This document shows positions 32,430 to 42,114 of a stretch of 64,000 nt of DNA, in pieces. A model generated the notes under the pieces. The model saw only the letters and a program-made list of their open reading frames with translations. It was not told the origin of the DNA and made no database searches. The translations under genes and the position numbers were made by a program. The DNA is taken from assembly GCF_002879885.1 (NCBI RefSeq), contig NZ_PNYA01000016.1, positions 62,001-126,000 of the forward strand. Reading direction: 5' to 3'. Numbering within the stretch: the stretch's first letter is position 1; each line of letters opens with the position of its first letter. This DNA comes from Trinickia dabaoshanensis. GTDB lineage: Bacteria > Pseudomonadota > Gammaproteobacteria > Burkholderiales > Burkholderiaceae.

Positions 32430-34448
32430 TCAAGGATGCCGAATGTAGTCTACGAGCGCCTTCGTATAAGCATCGGGCGCACGGTCGAACAAGCTCACAA
32501 CGATCGTCGCGACAAACCCAGCCGGCACCCCGAACACCCCGGAGCTAATCGGCTCGATCCCGAACCACCGCGGCCCGACAAAACCCGTCAGTTGCCGAAA
32601 GTACGGGTACGTCGAGACGATGTAATAGACGCACACCCCCAACCCCGCGAGCATGCCCGCAACCGCCCCACGCTGAGTCGTCCGTTTCCAAAACACGCCC
32701 AGCACGAGCACGGGGAAAAAACTCGATGCCGCGAGCGAAAACGCCGCCCCCACCAAGAACAAAATGTTTCCCGTATTGAGCGACGCCACGTACGACGCAA
32801 ACAACGCCACGCCAAGCAACAAGATCTTCGATATCGTGACGCGCCGCTGACTCGACGCCTCGGGATCGACCATGTGGTAATAGATGTCGTGCGACAACGC
32901 ATTCGCGATCGTCAGCAACAACCCATCCGCCGTCGAAAGCGCCGCCGCCAACGCCCCCGCTGCAACGAGCCCGGAAATCACATACGGCAGCCCCGCGATC
33001 TCCGGCGCGGCCAGCACGACCATATCGGGCTGAAGCCGAATCGCGGACCATCGAATGATGCCGTCGCCGTTGCCTACATCGATACCGACCAAGCCCGGCT
33101 CGGCACGATGCCACTGCGTCACCCATGTCGGCCAGTCGGCCATCGAACGTCCGACGAGATGCGTCATGACGTCGTACTTGATCAGCACCGCCAGCACCGG
33201 CACGGTCACATAAAACAGCGCGATAAAAAACAACGTCCAAGCCACCGAGCGCCGCGCGGAACTCACCGACGTCGTCGTGTTGTACCGCGACAAGATATGC
33301 GGCAAGCTCGCGGTCCCCAGCGACAAGCACAGCAGCAACGAAAGAAAATTGCGCTCGTGGGTGCGCCGCTCGTCATCGCTAGCAGCCGGAAACGGCTCGT
33401 ACATCGGCACGGGATCGGTTGCGCGCGCAAGCAAATCGTCACGCTCTTGGGTCCACACCACGCGCGCCGCCGCTGCATCGCGCGGGAACGCCTCGAGCGC
33501 TGCCTCGCGCGCATGGATGTCCCTCAGCGGCCCATTGCGACGACGCAAGTCGTCGAGCTCGCGCATCAACCGCGCCTTCTCGTCCAGATAGGAACCCGGC
33601 AGCGCCGCGAGCCGCACGTCGATTTGCGCGGCCCACTCCCGATACGACGCGCGAACGCTGCGCTCCTGCGGAGAATCGCGCACCGTCCGATCAAGCTTCT
33701 CCATGCGCTCCATCATCCGGCCATAGGTCAGTTGCGGCACCCACCCAAGCCCATCCTTGTGCGCGATCATCGACACGGGAATCAAAAACGCGCTGATGAG
33801 AATCACGTACTGCGCCACCTGCGTCCACGTGACCGCGCGCATGCCGCCAAGAAACGAACACACCAGAATGCCGGCCAAGCCGCATGCAATGCCGATCGCG
33901 AAGTCGACCCCGATGAAACGCGTCGCGATCAGCCCCACGCCTTGAATCTGCGCGACGAGATAAACGAACGAGCACAGTATCGCCGCCATCGCCGCAATAC
34001 CGCGCACGACGTTGCTCGAATACCGCGTACCGAGAAAATCGGGAATCGTGTAACGCGCGAGCTTACGCACGTACGGCGCGAGCAGGAACGCGACGAGGCA
34101 ATAGCCGCCCGTCCAGCCCATCATGTACGCGAGCCCGTCGTAGCCGGTCGCGTACAAAGAGCCTGCAAGCCCGATGAACGAGGCCGCCGAGAGCCAATCG
34201 GCCGCCGTCGCCATCCCATTGAAAGCGGCCGGAACCCGTCGCCCAGCCACGTAGTATTCGACGAGATCGGAGGTACGCGACAGCAAACCGATCACGGCGT
34301 ACACGGCGATCGGCACGAACAGGAAGACGTAGCCCACCCATACGCCGGGCCCCGTCACCCGCTCGATGCGCCACATCGTATAGACGAACAGGAAGAACCC
34401 GAGCGTATATAAGGCGTAGGCGCGAACGAGCCGGCTCACGAGCCTCAT
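32430..34448 (-). CDS. Sodium:solute symporter (SSS family), probable acetate/organic acid type
   Basis: This 672-residue inner-membrane symporter has the SSS/ActP-like core ('SDLVEYYVAGRRVPAAFNGMATAADWLSAASFIGLAG', then 'ATADGLLLTIANALSHD'-like helices). A charged insert of over 100 residues sits mid-protein around 'MERMEKLDRTVRDSPQERS', characteristic of the large VC_2705-type members. The ATG at 34448 overlaps the stop of the DUF4212 gene upstream. Acetyl-CoA synthetase lies beyond that on the same strand, which supports acetate or a related short acid as substrate. Confidence 0.88.
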   Translation of the reverse strand: MRLVSRLVRAYALYTLGFFLFVYTMWRIERVTGPGVWVGYVFLFVPIAVYAVIGLLSRTSDLVEYYVAGRRVPAAFNGMATAADWLSAASFIGLAGSLYATGYDGLAYMMGWTGGYCLVAFLLAPYVRKLARYTIPDFLGTRYSSNVVRGIAAMAAILCSFVYLVAQIQGVGLIATRFIGVDFAIGIACGLAGILVCSFLGGMRAVTWTQVAQYVILISAFLIPVSMIAHKDGLGWVPQLTYGRMMERMEKLDRTVRDSPQERSVRASYREWAAQIDVRLAALPGSYLDEKARLMRELDDLRRRNGPLRDIHAREAALEAFPRDAAAARVVWTQERDDLLARATDPVPMYEPFPAASDDERRTHERNFLSLLLCLSLGTASLPHILSRYNTTTSVSSARRSVAWTLFFIALFYVTVPVLAVLIKYDVMTHLVGRSMADWPTWVTQWHRAEPGLVGIDVGNGDGIIRWSAIRLQPDMVVLAAPEIAGLPYVISGLVAAGALAAALSTADGLLLTIANALSHDIYYHMVDPEASSQRRVTISKILLLGVALFASYVASLNTGNILFLVGAAFSLAASSFFPVLVLGVFWKRTTQRGAVAGMLAGLGVCVYYIVSTYPYFRQLTGFVGPRWFGIEPISSGVFGVPAGFVATIVVSLFDRAPDAYTKALVDYIRHP

Positions 34449-34804
34449 CGCGCCGCCTCGTGAGTGACATCGCTCGCGGCATCGTCCGCCGCGGCCTGTC
34501 GCAAACGACGGTCGGCGCGCGTCATGCCGACGATGTACACCGCAATCAGCAACAGGTAAATGACGATCGCCCCTTGGGCACCGAGGTAAAACGGCAATCG
34601 AAAACCGCCCACGCGCACGCTCGACAACGCACGCGCGAAGAGCGGCACGACGAACGAAACGGCAAACCCGATCAGCATCAACACGCTGATCAAGATCACG
34701 TTGAAGCGCCAATAGCGACGATGCGCGAGCATCATCGCACCCGAAACCGGAGGCGGTTCGAGCGAGCGTTGAGCAATGGGATCGAGAGGACGTGGCGCGG
34801 CCAT
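34445..34804 (-). CDS. DUF4212 small subunit of SSS symporter
   Basis: This is a 119-residue membrane protein with two hydrophobic helices ('VILISVLMLIGFAVSFVVPLF' and 'GAIVIYLLLIAVYIVGM') and 'RRYWRFNVILI', the typical DUF4212 opening. DUF4212 proteins are always encoded next to the large SSS symporter and are thought to be its small subunit. Its stop overlaps the symporter start by 4 bp. The ATG at 34804 is taken as start; an upstream in-frame codon adds five residues. Confidence 0.85.
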   Translation of the reverse strand: MAAPRPLDPIAQRSLEPPPVSGAMMLAHRRYWRFNVILISVLMLIGFAVSFVVPLFARALSSVRVGGFRLPFYLGAQGAIVIYLLLIAVYIVGMTRADRRLRQAAADDAASDVTHEAAR

Positions 34805-34816
34805 GCGCCTATGTAT

Positions 34817-34862
34817 CAAAAAGGCGCGGCACGGGCAATCGGGATTGACCGTGCCGCGCCTT
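34817..34862 (-). terminator. Rho-independent terminator of acs
   Basis: A 14-bp perfect stem, AAGGCGCGGCACGG/CCGTGCCGCGCCTT, with a 14-base loop is followed on the minus strand by a run of Ts. It lies between the acs stop and the DUF4212 start, so it ends acs transcription and separates it from the symporter unit. Confidence 0.85.
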
Positions 34863-34942
34863 CAACCCAGCGCCGCAAGCATGCGGCCGCGCGCTAGACA
34901 AAACGTCGCAACCGCTTTCCTGCCACGCGCCGCGTCATGCGA

Positions 34943-36925
34943 TCAACGCACCTCGGCGAGTTGTTCGAGGATCGCGGGGTTCTCGAGCGTCGAGACGTCC
35001 TGGGTGATTTCCTCGCCCTTCGCGAGCGAACGCAGCAAGCGCCGCATGATCTTGCCCGAACGGGTCTTCGGCAAGTTGTCGCCGAAGCGGATGTCCTTCG
35101 GCTTCGCGATCGGCCCGATTTCCTTGCCCACCCACGCGCGCAACTCGTTGGCGAGCTTGGCGGCTTCCTCGCCCTCGGGGCGCGGCCGCTTGAGCACGAC
35201 GAATGCAACGACGGCTTCGCCCGTCGTATCGTCGGGCCGGCCCACGACGGCGGCCTCGGCCACGATCGGATTGGACACCAACGCCGATTCGATCTCCATC
35301 GTGCCGAGCCGGTGGCCCGAGACGTTGAGCACGTCGTCGATCCGGCCCATGATCGTGAAGTAGCCCGTTTCCTTGTCGCGTACGGAGCCGTCGCCCGCGA
35401 GATACAAGTTCCCGCCCAGCTCGGCCGGGAAGTAGCTCTTCTTGAAGCGCTCGGGGTCGCCCCACACGGTCCGCAACATCGACGGCCACGGCCGCTTGAC
35501 GACGAGAATCCCGCCCTGCCCGTTCGGCACGTCTTGTCCCGTCTCATCGACGATCGCAGCCATGATCCCCGGCAGCGGCAACGTGCACGAGCCCGGCACG
35601 AGCGGCGTCGCACCCGGCATCGGCGCGATCATGTGACCGCCGGTCTCGGTTTGCCACCACGTATCGATCACGGGGCAGCGCGCGCCGCCGACATGCTGGT
35701 GGTACCACACCCATGCCTCGGGATTGATCGGCTCGCCCACCGTGCCCAGAATGCGCAGGCTCGACAAATCGAAACTCTTCGGATGGACCTTCTCATCCGC
35801 ATCGGCAATCTTGATCAGCGAACGAATCGCCGTGGGCGCCGTATAGAAGATGCTGACCTTATGCTTCTCGATCATGTTCCAGAAGCGGCCGCCGTCCGGG
35901 TACGTCGGCACGCCTTCGAACACGACCTGCGTCGCGCCGAGCGCCAGCGGACCGTACGTGATGTACGTGTGGCCCGTGATCCAGCCGATATCGGCCGTGC
36001 ACCAGAAGACGTCCGCCGGCTTCCAGTCGAAGGTCCATTTCATCGTCTGCGCGGCCCACAGCAGATAACCGCCCGTGCTGTGCTGCACGCCTTTGGGCTT
36101 GCCCGTCGAGCCCGATGTGTAGAGCACGAACAGCGGATGCTCGGCGCTCAACCATTCCGGCTCGCAAGTCGCGGCTTCTTGCGCGACGACCTCATGCATC
36201 CACAGGTCGCGCGAAGCATCCCACTCGACGTTGCCGCCCGTGCGGCGATAGACGATGACGCTCTTGACGGCTTCGCAGCCGCCCATCGCCAGCGCTTCGT
36301 CGGCGATCCGCTTGAGCGGCAACGCTTTGCCGCCGCGCATTTGCTCGTCGGCCGTGATGAGCGCGACGGCCCCGACGTCCACGAGCCGCTCGTTCAACGA
36401 TTTCGACGAGAAACCGCCGAACACGACCGAGTGCGGCGCACCGATACGCGCGCATGCCTGCATGGCCACGACACCTTCGATCGACATCGGCATGTAGATG
36501 ACGACACGATCGCCCTTCTTCACGCCGCGCCGCTTCAGCGCATTGGCGAAGCGGCACACGCGCTCGAGCAAGTCCCGGTACGTGACGTGCGTGACAACGC
36601 CGTCGTCCGTTTCGAAGATCACCGCGGTGCGATCGCCCTGTCCGGCTTCGACATGGCGGTCCAGGCAGTTGTACGACGCGTTCAGCTCGCCGTCTTCGAA
36701 CCACTTGAAAAACGGCGCGTCGGACTCGTCGAGCACTTTCGTAAACGGCTTGCGCCAAGCGAGCGTCTCGCGCGCAAGCTTTGCCCAAAAGCCGTCGTAA
36801 TCGCGCTCGGCTTCGGCCATCAACGCCCGGTACGCGTCCATTCCCGAAATGGCCGCGCCGGCCGCCGCCTCGGCGGAAGGCGAGAATACGCGGTTTTCGC
36901 GAAGAACCGATTCAATCGCAGACAT
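34943..36925 (-). CDS. acs: Acetyl-CoA synthetase (AMP-forming)
   Basis: This 660-residue cytoplasmic enzyme activates acetate with ATP and CoA to acetyl-CoA. It has the AMP-binding P-loop-like '[12 protein letters not shown]', '[10 protein letters not shown]' in the acetate pocket, and the C-terminal '[12 protein letters not shown]' whose lysine is acetylated in the well-studied homologues to switch the enzyme off. Length and start are standard. The SSS symporter lies downstream on the same strand beyond a strong terminator, giving an acetate uptake and activation neighbourhood. Confidence 0.97.
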   Translation of the reverse strand: MSAIESVLRENRVFSPSAEAAAGAAISGMDAYRALMAEAERDYDGFWAKLARETLAWRKPFTKVLDESDAPFFKWFEDGELNASYNCLDRHVEAGQGDRTAVIFETDDGVVTHVTYRDLLERVCRFANALKRRGVKKGDRVVIYMPMSIEGVVAMQACARIGAPHSVVFGGFSSKSLNERLVDVGAVALITADEQMRGGKALPLKRIADEALAMGGCEAVKSVIVYRRTGGNVEWDASRDLWMHEVVAQEAATCEPEWLSAEHPLFVLYTSGSTGKPKGVQHSTGGYLLWAAQTMKWTFDWKPADVFWCTADIGWITGHTYITYGPLALGATQVVFEGVPTYPDGGRFWNMIEKHKVSIFYTAPTAIRSLIKIADADEKVHPKSFDLSSLRILGTVGEPINPEAWVWYHQHVGGARCPVIDTWWQTETGGHMIAPMPGATPLVPGSCTLPLPGIMAAIVDETGQDVPNGQGGILVVKRPWPSMLRTVWGDPERFKKSYFPAELGGNLYLAGDGSVRDKETGYFTIMGRIDDVLNVSGHRLGTMEIESALVSNPIVAEAAVVGRPDDTTGEAVVAFVVLKRPRPEGEEAAKLANELRAWVGKEIGPIAKPKDIRFGDNLPKTRSGKIMRRLLRSLAKGEEITQDVSTLENPAILEQLAEVR

Positions 36926-37199
36926 CGACTACTCCCTTATCGACAAGATGAAACTCGCGTCCGGCGCCAGCGAGCCGATAGGCCCTCGAACCGCGCAAGA
37001 CTGAAATGGAATGCCGCATCGCAACAACGAAGCGCCATGCGCAACGCGCTCGCATGATAGTGGGTGCACAGTAGCGGCGACAACTTACCGGCTTCTTACA
37101 GCGCGCGCCATCGGCCGTTCGGTCGACCACATCCCTATTGCCGGCGCGGCTGCGCGCGCCGCCAACCCGGGTTTACGTGGTCGCGCACGCCCCCCTACA

Positions 37200-38129
37200 A
37201 TGCTAGCCGAACTCCCCCCGGATCACAGCTTGAATCGATACGTTTGGTTTCTCATCGCCGCGATGCTGCTCGTCGGCAGTAACGTCGGTATCGGTAAGTC
37301 GATCGTCGCTTTCGTTCCCGTGCTCGTCTTCGCGCTGCTGCGCTTCGTCATCGCGCTCGCGGTATTGTGGCCGCTTCTGCGGCCCTCGAAGATGCGCGAG
37401 GTCAAACGCGGCGAATGGCTCAATCTCTTCTTGCAGGCGCTCTTCGGCACATTCGGGTTTACGCTGCTCATGCTGAACGGCGTGGCCCGCACGAGCGCCG
37501 TGGCCGCCGGCGTCATCACGAGCACGATTCCGGCCGTCGTCGCGCTCTTCGCTTGGCTCTTTCTCGGCGAACGGCCGAACGCGCGCGCCTGCGTGTCGAT
37601 CGCCTTGGCCATGCTCGGGATCGTCGCCGTCAATCTATCGCGCGGCGGCGCCTCGGCGGCTGCGGGCGCCACCGGCTCGCTCGCCGGCAATATCATGGTG
37701 CTCGGCGCGGTTTGCTGCGAATCGCTCTACGTGATCTTGTCGCGCCGGCTCACCCAAACGCTCGCGGCCATCGACATCTGCGCCTATACGCATTTGTTCG
37801 GATTCTTGCTGATGCTGCCGCTCGGCATCGAGGCACTGGCCGGCTTCGATTACACGGCCGTGCCGCGGGGCATCTGGGCGCTGACCCTTTGGTACGGCCT
37901 ATCGGCCAGCATCTTCTCGTTCTGGCTCTGGATGAAGGGCATCCGCCATGTGCACGGCTCGCTCGCCGGGGTCTTCAGCGCCGTGCTGCCCGTGGCCGCG
38001 GCGGGATACGGCATCGTGTTTTTGGGCGAACGTCCAACGCTCGCCCACGGCGTCGCCCTAGCCTGCGTCGTGACGGGCATCGCGATCGCGAGCATCGATC
38101 CGAAGCGCTCGCCGCCGGTTGCGTCATAG
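37200..38129 (+). CDS. EamA/DMT family transporter
   Basis: This 309-residue inner-membrane permease of the drug/metabolite superfamily has ten predicted helices in two EamA repeats (first 'IAAMLLVGSNVGIGKSIVAF', second starting 'AGNIMVLGAVCCESLYVIL'). Such proteins usually export amino acids or small metabolites; the substrate is not predictable. The ATG at 37200 is chosen; a TTG at 37230 is also possible. The gene is divergent from acs, with about 270 bp between that holds both promoters and no gene. Confidence 0.85.
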   Translation: MLAELPPDHSLNRYVWFLIAAMLLVGSNVGIGKSIVAFVPVLVFALLRFVIALAVLWPLLRPSKMREVKRGEWLNLFLQALFGTFGFTLLMLNGVARTSAVAAGVITSTIPAVVALFAWLFLGERPNARACVSIALAMLGIVAVNLSRGGASAAAGATGSLAGNIMVLGAVCCESLYVILSRRLTQTLAAIDICAYTHLFGFLLMLPLGIEALAGFDYTAVPRGIWALTLWYGLSASIFSFWLWMKGIRHVHGSLAGVFSAVLPVAAAGYGIVFLGERPTLAHGVALACVVTGIAIASIDPKRSPPVAS

Positions 38130-38258
38130 GGGCCGGGACGCCGCGCCACGGGGGCGCAGCGTGCTTGGTAACGGCGGCGCGGTACAATAGCGCGATTTTT
38201 CGTGCGCTTTTAGCGCCATCGTTTCCGTTTTGCCGCTCCGTCCCCACAGCACTCAGCC

Positions 38259-39794
38259 ATGACAGTCATTAAACAGGAAGACCTCATCCAGAGCGTCGCC
38301 GACGCGCTGCAGTACATCAGCTACTACCATCCTCTCGACTACATTCAGGCCCTGGGCCGAGCGTACGAGCTGGAGGAGAGCCCGGCGGCGAAAGACGCCA
38401 TCGCCCAGATCCTGACGAACAGCCGTATGTGCGCCGAAGGCCGCCGTCCGATCTGCCAAGACACCGGCATCGTCACGGTCTTCCTGAAAATCGGCATGGA
38501 CGTGCGCTGGGGCAGCGAAAGCGGCCCGGCGACGATGAGCGTCACCGATATGGTCAACGAAGGCGTGCGTCGCGGCTACCTGAACCCCGACAATGTCTTG
38601 CGCGCATCGATCGTCAATCCGCCCGAAGGCGCCCGCAAGAACACGAAGGACAACACGCCCGCCGTCATCCACTACGAGATCGTGCCGGGCGACAAGGTGG
38701 ACGTGCAGGTCGCGGCCAAGGGCGGCGGCTCGGAAAACAAATCGAAATTCGCGATGCTGAACCCGTCCGATTCGATCGTCGACTGGGTGCTCAAGACGGT
38801 ACCGACGATGGGCGCCGGCTGGTGCCCCCCGGGCATGCTCGGCATCGGCATCGGCGGCACGGCCGAAAAGGCGATGCTGATGGCCAAGGAATCGCTGATG
38901 GATCCGATCGACATCCAGGACATCATCGCCCGCGGTCCGCGCGACTGGATCGAGGAACTGCGCATCGAGCTGCATGAGAAAGTGAACGCGCTCGGGATCG
39001 GCGCACAAGGTCTCGGCGGCTTGGCCACGGTGCTCGACGTCAAGATCATGGCCGCGCCGACGCACGCCGCTTCCAAGCCGATCGCCATCATCCCGAACTG
39101 CGCGGCCACGCGCCATGCCCACTTCACGCTCGACGGCACGGGCGCGGCCCATCTCGAAGCGCCCCCGCTCGACGCTTGGCCGAAGGTTCAATGGGAACCG
39201 AATACGGAAACGAGCAAGCGTGTGGATCTGAACACGCTCACGCCCGAGGAAGTCGCGAGCTGGAAACCGGGCCAAACGCTGCTGCTCTCCGGCAAGATGC
39301 TCACGGGGCGCGACGCCGCGCACAAGCGTATCGCCGACATGCTGGCCAAGGGCGAGAAGCTGCCCGTCGATTTCACGAACCGCGTCATTTATTACGTGGG
39401 CCCGGTCGATCCGGTGCGCGACGAAGTCGTCGGCCCGGCAGGCCCGACCACGGCCACTCGCATGGATAAGTTCACCGAAACGATGCTCGCGCAAACGGGG
39501 CTCATTTCGATGATCGGCAAGGCCGAGCGCGGCCCCGTGGCCATCGAGGCGATCAAGAAGCACAAGGCGGCGTATTTGATGGCCGTCGGTGGCGCCGCTT
39601 ATCTCGTCTCTAAAGCGATTCGCGGCGCGAAGGTGCTTGCATTCGAAGATCTGGGCATGGAAGCGATCTACGAATTCGACGTTGCCGATATGCCTGTCAC
39701 GGTAGCCGTCGATTCGACCGGCACGTCGGTCCACCAAACGGGGCCGAAGGAGTGGCAAGCGAAGATCGGCAAGCTTCCGGTCGTCACCGCGTAA
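38259..39794 (+). CDS. fumA: Fumarate hydratase, class I (iron-sulfur)
   Basis: This 511-residue enzyme interconverts fumarate and malate in the TCA cycle using a [4Fe-4S] cluster. Class I features are 'RRPICQDTGIVTVFL' near residue 65, 'IPNCAATRHAHF' near 285, and the C-terminal beta-type domain with 'GPTTATRMDKFT', all on one chain as in FumA/FumB. Conserved cysteines in those segments are the likely cluster ligands. A terminator follows. The neighbouring iron-storage gene is unrelated in pathway but shares iron dependence. Confidence 0.95.
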   Translation: MTVIKQEDLIQSVADALQYISYYHPLDYIQALGRAYELEESPAAKDAIAQILTNSRMCAEGRRPICQDTGIVTVFLKIGMDVRWGSESGPATMSVTDMVNEGVRRGYLNPDNVLRASIVNPPEGARKNTKDNTPAVIHYEIVPGDKVDVQVAAKGGGSENKSKFAMLNPSDSIVDWVLKTVPTMGAGWCPPGMLGIGIGGTAEKAMLMAKESLMDPIDIQDIIARGPRDWIEELRIELHEKVNALGIGAQGLGGLATVLDVKIMAAPTHAASKPIAIIPNCAATRHAHFTLDGTGAAHLEAPPLDAWPKVQWEPNTETSKRVDLNTLTPEEVASWKPGQTLLLSGKMLTGRDAAHKRIADMLAKGEKLPVDFTNRVIYYVGPVDPVRDEVVGPAGPTTATRMDKFTETMLAQTGLISMIGKAERGPVAIEAIKKHKAAYLMAVGGAAYLVSKAIRGAKVLAFEDLGMEAIYEFDVADMPVTVAVDSTGTSVHQTGPKEWQAKIGKLPVVTA

Positions 39795-39820
39795 GGCCGC
39801 ACGCGGCGCCATCTCGACGA

Positions 39821-39846
39821 AAGCCGGGCCGCGTGCCCGGCTTTTT
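39821..39846 (+). terminator. Rho-independent terminator after fumA
   Basis: The hairpin AAGCCGGGC/GCCCGGCTT has a short CGCGT loop and is followed by TTTT. It lies 27 bp after the fumarase stop. Confidence 0.85.
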
Positions 39847-39975
39847 GCTTGGACATCGGCCGGATGGCCGACGTGACGTGTCAAGCCTTGGCTTTTGCCG
39901 GCTCAACGTTTATCGTTTGCCAACACCGGTCCGATAGTCCAATAGCCCGATAGCCCCTAAAACAAGGAACAACCT

Positions 39976-40458
39976 ATGCAAGGCGATAAGAAAGTCATCG
40001 AATACCTGAACGCGCAGCTCAAGAACGAGCTGACGGCGATCAATCAGTACTTCCTGCACGCGCGGATGTACAAGCATTGGGGACTCGAAAAACTCGGCAA
40101 GCACGAGTACGACGAATCGATCGGCGAGATGAAACATGCCGATATGCTGATCGAACGCATCTTCATGCTGGACGGTCTGCCCAATTTGCAGGACTTGCAC
40201 AAGCTGCTCATCGGCGAGGAAACGAAAGAGATCCTCGAATGCGATCTAAAGCTCGAGCAAGGCTCCCAAGCCACCTGCAAGGAAGCGATCGCCTATTGCG
40301 AGTCGGTGCGCGATTTCGTATCGCGCGGGATCTTCTCGACGATCCTCGACGACACCGAAGAGCACATCGACTGGCTCGAAACGCAGCTCGACCTCATCGA
40401 CAAGGTCGGCATCCAGAACTATCAGCAATCGGCCATGGGCTCGCCCGCGCAATCCTGA
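39976..40458 (+). CDS. bfr: Bacterioferritin
   Basis: This 160-residue subunit forms the 24-mer haem-containing iron store. Ferroxidase residues are in place: Glu18, Glu51 and His54, plus downstream Glu/His in '[11 protein letters not shown]'. The haem-ligand Met52 is present. Length is typical. The gene has its own upstream region, and bfd, the ferredoxin that releases iron from bacterioferritin, lies 1.2 kb downstream beyond murI. Confidence 0.96.
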   Translation: MQGDKKVIEYLNAQLKNELTAINQYFLHARMYKHWGLEKLGKHEYDESIGEMKHADMLIERIFMLDGLPNLQDLHKLLIGEETKEILECDLKLEQGSQATCKEAIAYCESVRDFVSRGIFSTILDDTEEHIDWLETQLDLIDKVGIQNYQQSAMGSPAQS

Positions 40459-40500
40459 CCGCCGCGCGCTCGCGTACCATCCGCCCTCGCCTCGCCGGTC

Positions 40501-41433
40501 ATGACCGCATCGTCCGCATCGTCCGCATCGTCCGCATCGTCCGATAGGCCGCTCGCCGACTCCGCCTCCTCGGCGGTGCCGCGCGCCACGATCGCGCGCG
40601 CCCGTACCGCGCCGATCGGCATTTTCGACTCGGGGCTCGGGGGGCTGTCGGTGCTGCGGGCGATACGCGCGCAGCTACCGCACGAGTCGCTGCTGTACGT
40701 CGCCGATTCGCTGCATGCGCCGTACGGGCTGCGCGACAACGAGTTCATCTCCGAGCGCACGCTTGCGATCGGGGAATGGCTCGTCGCGCAAGGCGCCAAG
40801 GCCCTCGTCGTCGCCTGCAATACCGCGACGGCCGAATCGATCGCGTTGGCGCGCGCGCGCCTGGCCATTCCTATCATCGGCGTGGAACCGGGCATCAAAC
40901 CGGCGGCCAGCCAATCGAAGTCGCGCGTGGCCGGCGTGCTCGCGACGCAGGTGACGCTGCGCAGCGAACGATTCAAATCGTTGATCGAACGCTACGCGTC
41001 CGACTGCCGCTTCATGTGCCAACCCGGCCATGGGCTCGTGGAAGCGGTCGAGCGCTGCGAAATCGATACTGCGCAGGTGCGCGCGCTTCTCGCGAGCTAT
41101 ATCGAGCCGATGCTTGCGGCCGGTGCGGATACGCTCGTCCTAGGTTGTACGCATTACCCGTTTCTCGACGCCGCGATCCGCGACATTGCGCGTGGACGAC
41201 TGACGCTCATCGACACGAGCGTGGCGATCGCACGGCAACTCGAACGCGTGCTCGATGCGAACGGTTTGCGCGCGCCGGCCGATACGCAACCGCCGCCGCC
41301 GCGGCTGTGCTCGACGGACGAAGGCGTGCATATGCGCCGGCTCGCATCGATGCTGCTCGGGCTGGACGGTCCCATCGAACACGTCTGCATTACCGGCTGC
41401 GACCAAGCGCCGCAGCAAGCGCCTTCCGTCTGA
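40501..41433 (+). CDS. murI: Glutamate racemase
   Basis: This 310-residue cytoplasmic enzyme converts L- to D-glutamate for peptidoglycan synthesis. The core begins at 'APIGIFDSGLGGLSVLRAI' near residue 37; the two catalytic cysteines are in 'VVACNTATA' and 'LGCTHYPF'. The ~36 residues before the core are Ser/Ala-rich and partly encoded by four copies of a 9-bp repeat, so they are probably disordered or the true start lies further in. It lies 42 bp after bfr. Confidence 0.94.
   Translation: MTASSASSASSASSDRPLADSASSAVPRATIARARTAPIGIFDSGLGGLSVLRAIRAQLPHESLLYVADSLHAPYGLRDNEFISERTLAIGEWLVAQGAKALVVACNTATAESIALARARLAIPIIGVEPGIKPAASQSKSRVAGVLATQVTLRSERFKSLIERYASDCRFMCQPGHGLVEAVERCEIDTAQVRALLASYIEPMLAAGADTLVLGCTHYPFLDAAIRDIARGRLTLIDTSVAIARQLERVLDANGLRAPADTQPPPPRLCSTDEGVHMRRLASMLLGLDGPIEHVCITGCDQAPQQAPSV
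40507..40542 (+). repeat. Four tandem copies of GCATCGTCC
   Basis: A perfect 9-bp tandem repeat, four copies, lies at the 5' end of murI and encodes repeating Ala-Ser-Ser. Copy number changes in multiples of three amino acids would keep the frame, so it could vary between strains. Confidence 0.85.
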
Positions 41434-41440
41434 ACTGCCG

Positions 41441-41459
41441 CTCCCGCTGCGAGCGGGAG
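41441..41459 (+). terminator. Stem-loop after murI, weak terminator candidate
   Basis: CTCCCGCT pairs with AGCGGGAG around a GCG loop, 8 bp after the murI stop. No T-run follows, so intrinsic termination is not certain. Confidence 0.35.
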
Positions 41460-41617
41460 ATCACGCCCCCTTTCTCGCCCTTTCCCCACAACGCCTGAAC
41501 GGTCGAAACCGGTCGCGCCTAGTGCGCTCCCATTGCGGCGTCATATGCGAATGGGGTTCGAACGTTACGGCTACTTGTTACAAAAAACCGGACGATGCGC
41601 TTGCCAACGACGCAAAA

Positions 41618-41636
41618 CGTAATGATAATAGTTCGC
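41618..41636 (+). promoter_or_regulatory. Fur-box-like site upstream of bfd
   Basis: By hand alignment this 19-base segment (CGTAATGATAATAGTTCGC) matches the Fur consensus GATAATGATAATCATTATC at 13 of 19 positions. It lies 27 bp before the bfd ATG. Bfd is iron-repressed in other proteobacteria, which fits. Confidence 0.6.
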
Positions 41637-41662
41637 ATTAACGTTCTGTCTTGGCTTCAATC

Positions 41663-41905
41663 ATGATCGTTTGCGTATGCAAGTCCGTCTCCGATAGAAA
41701 GATCCGCGCCGCCATCGCGGAGGGAGCAGACAGCTTCGACGAGCTGCAATTCGAACTAGGCGTGGCCACGTGCTGCGGCAAGTGCGAGGAGTCGGTGCGT
41801 GAGGTCATGGCGCAGTGCGGGATCTGCGAAACCCATTGCGGCGTCGAGCGGCCGGTGCCCGTACAGCCGATGCCGGTCATGTTCTACGAGCGCAAAGCCG
41901 CCTAA
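41663..41905 (+). CDS. bfd: Bacterioferritin-associated ferredoxin
   Basis: This 80-residue [2Fe-2S] protein donates electrons to bacterioferritin to mobilise stored iron. The BFD fold ligands are 'CVC' near the N-terminus and 'CCGKC' near residue 35. After the domain there is a tail with 'CGICETHCG' that adds three further cysteines. The ATG at 41663 is chosen over an in-frame TTG four codons earlier. A Fur-box-like site precedes it. Confidence 0.92.
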   Translation: MIVCVCKSVSDRKIRAAIAEGADSFDELQFELGVATCCGKCEESVREVMAQCGICETHCGVERPVPVQPMPVMFYERKAA

Positions 41906-41997
41906 GCGTCCCGCCTCCTCCGCCCGTTTTCCGCTTTTCCAGTCGGCACGCCAGTCGCTATAGCCAGCAGCCGCTCGTTTTGCTCCAGGAGCTCGAG

Positions 41998-42060
41998 ATG
42001 GTCTTACTGATCGGCTTTATCGCAACCCTGTGCATTTCTTTGTTCATCTGCCGTTCGTAA
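41998..42060 (+). CDS. Possible 20-residue membrane peptide before tonB
   Basis: ATG at 41998, preceded by GGAG with a 6-base spacer, opens a 20-codon frame ending TAA: 'MVLLIGFIATLCISLFICRS'. It is wholly hydrophobic with a charged end, like known single-helix small proteins or leader peptides. It lies 54 bp before tonB on the same strand. Without conservation data it remains a candidate. Confidence 0.35.
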   Translation: MVLLIGFIATLCISLFICRS

Positions 42061-42114
42061 TGCGACATCGTACCGCTCGCTGCGCCGGCGTCGCCGCGCC
42101 CAGTTCCCGCTAAC

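Noticed and set aside
32436-34412. 658-codon plus-strand frame opposite the SSS symporter
   Set aside because: Antisense shadow with extremely Arg-rich product; the minus-strand symporter is clearly the gene.
34937-37057. Long plus-strand open frame (over 700 codons) opposite acs
   Set aside because: Antisense shadow of acs; high GC makes the opposite frame free of stops. The composition is Arg/His/Asp-rich with no domain.
40507-40542. Short regular repeats as a possible CRISPR
   Set aside because: Unit is 9 bp with no spacers and lies in coding frame; no CRISPR array seen anywhere in the window.
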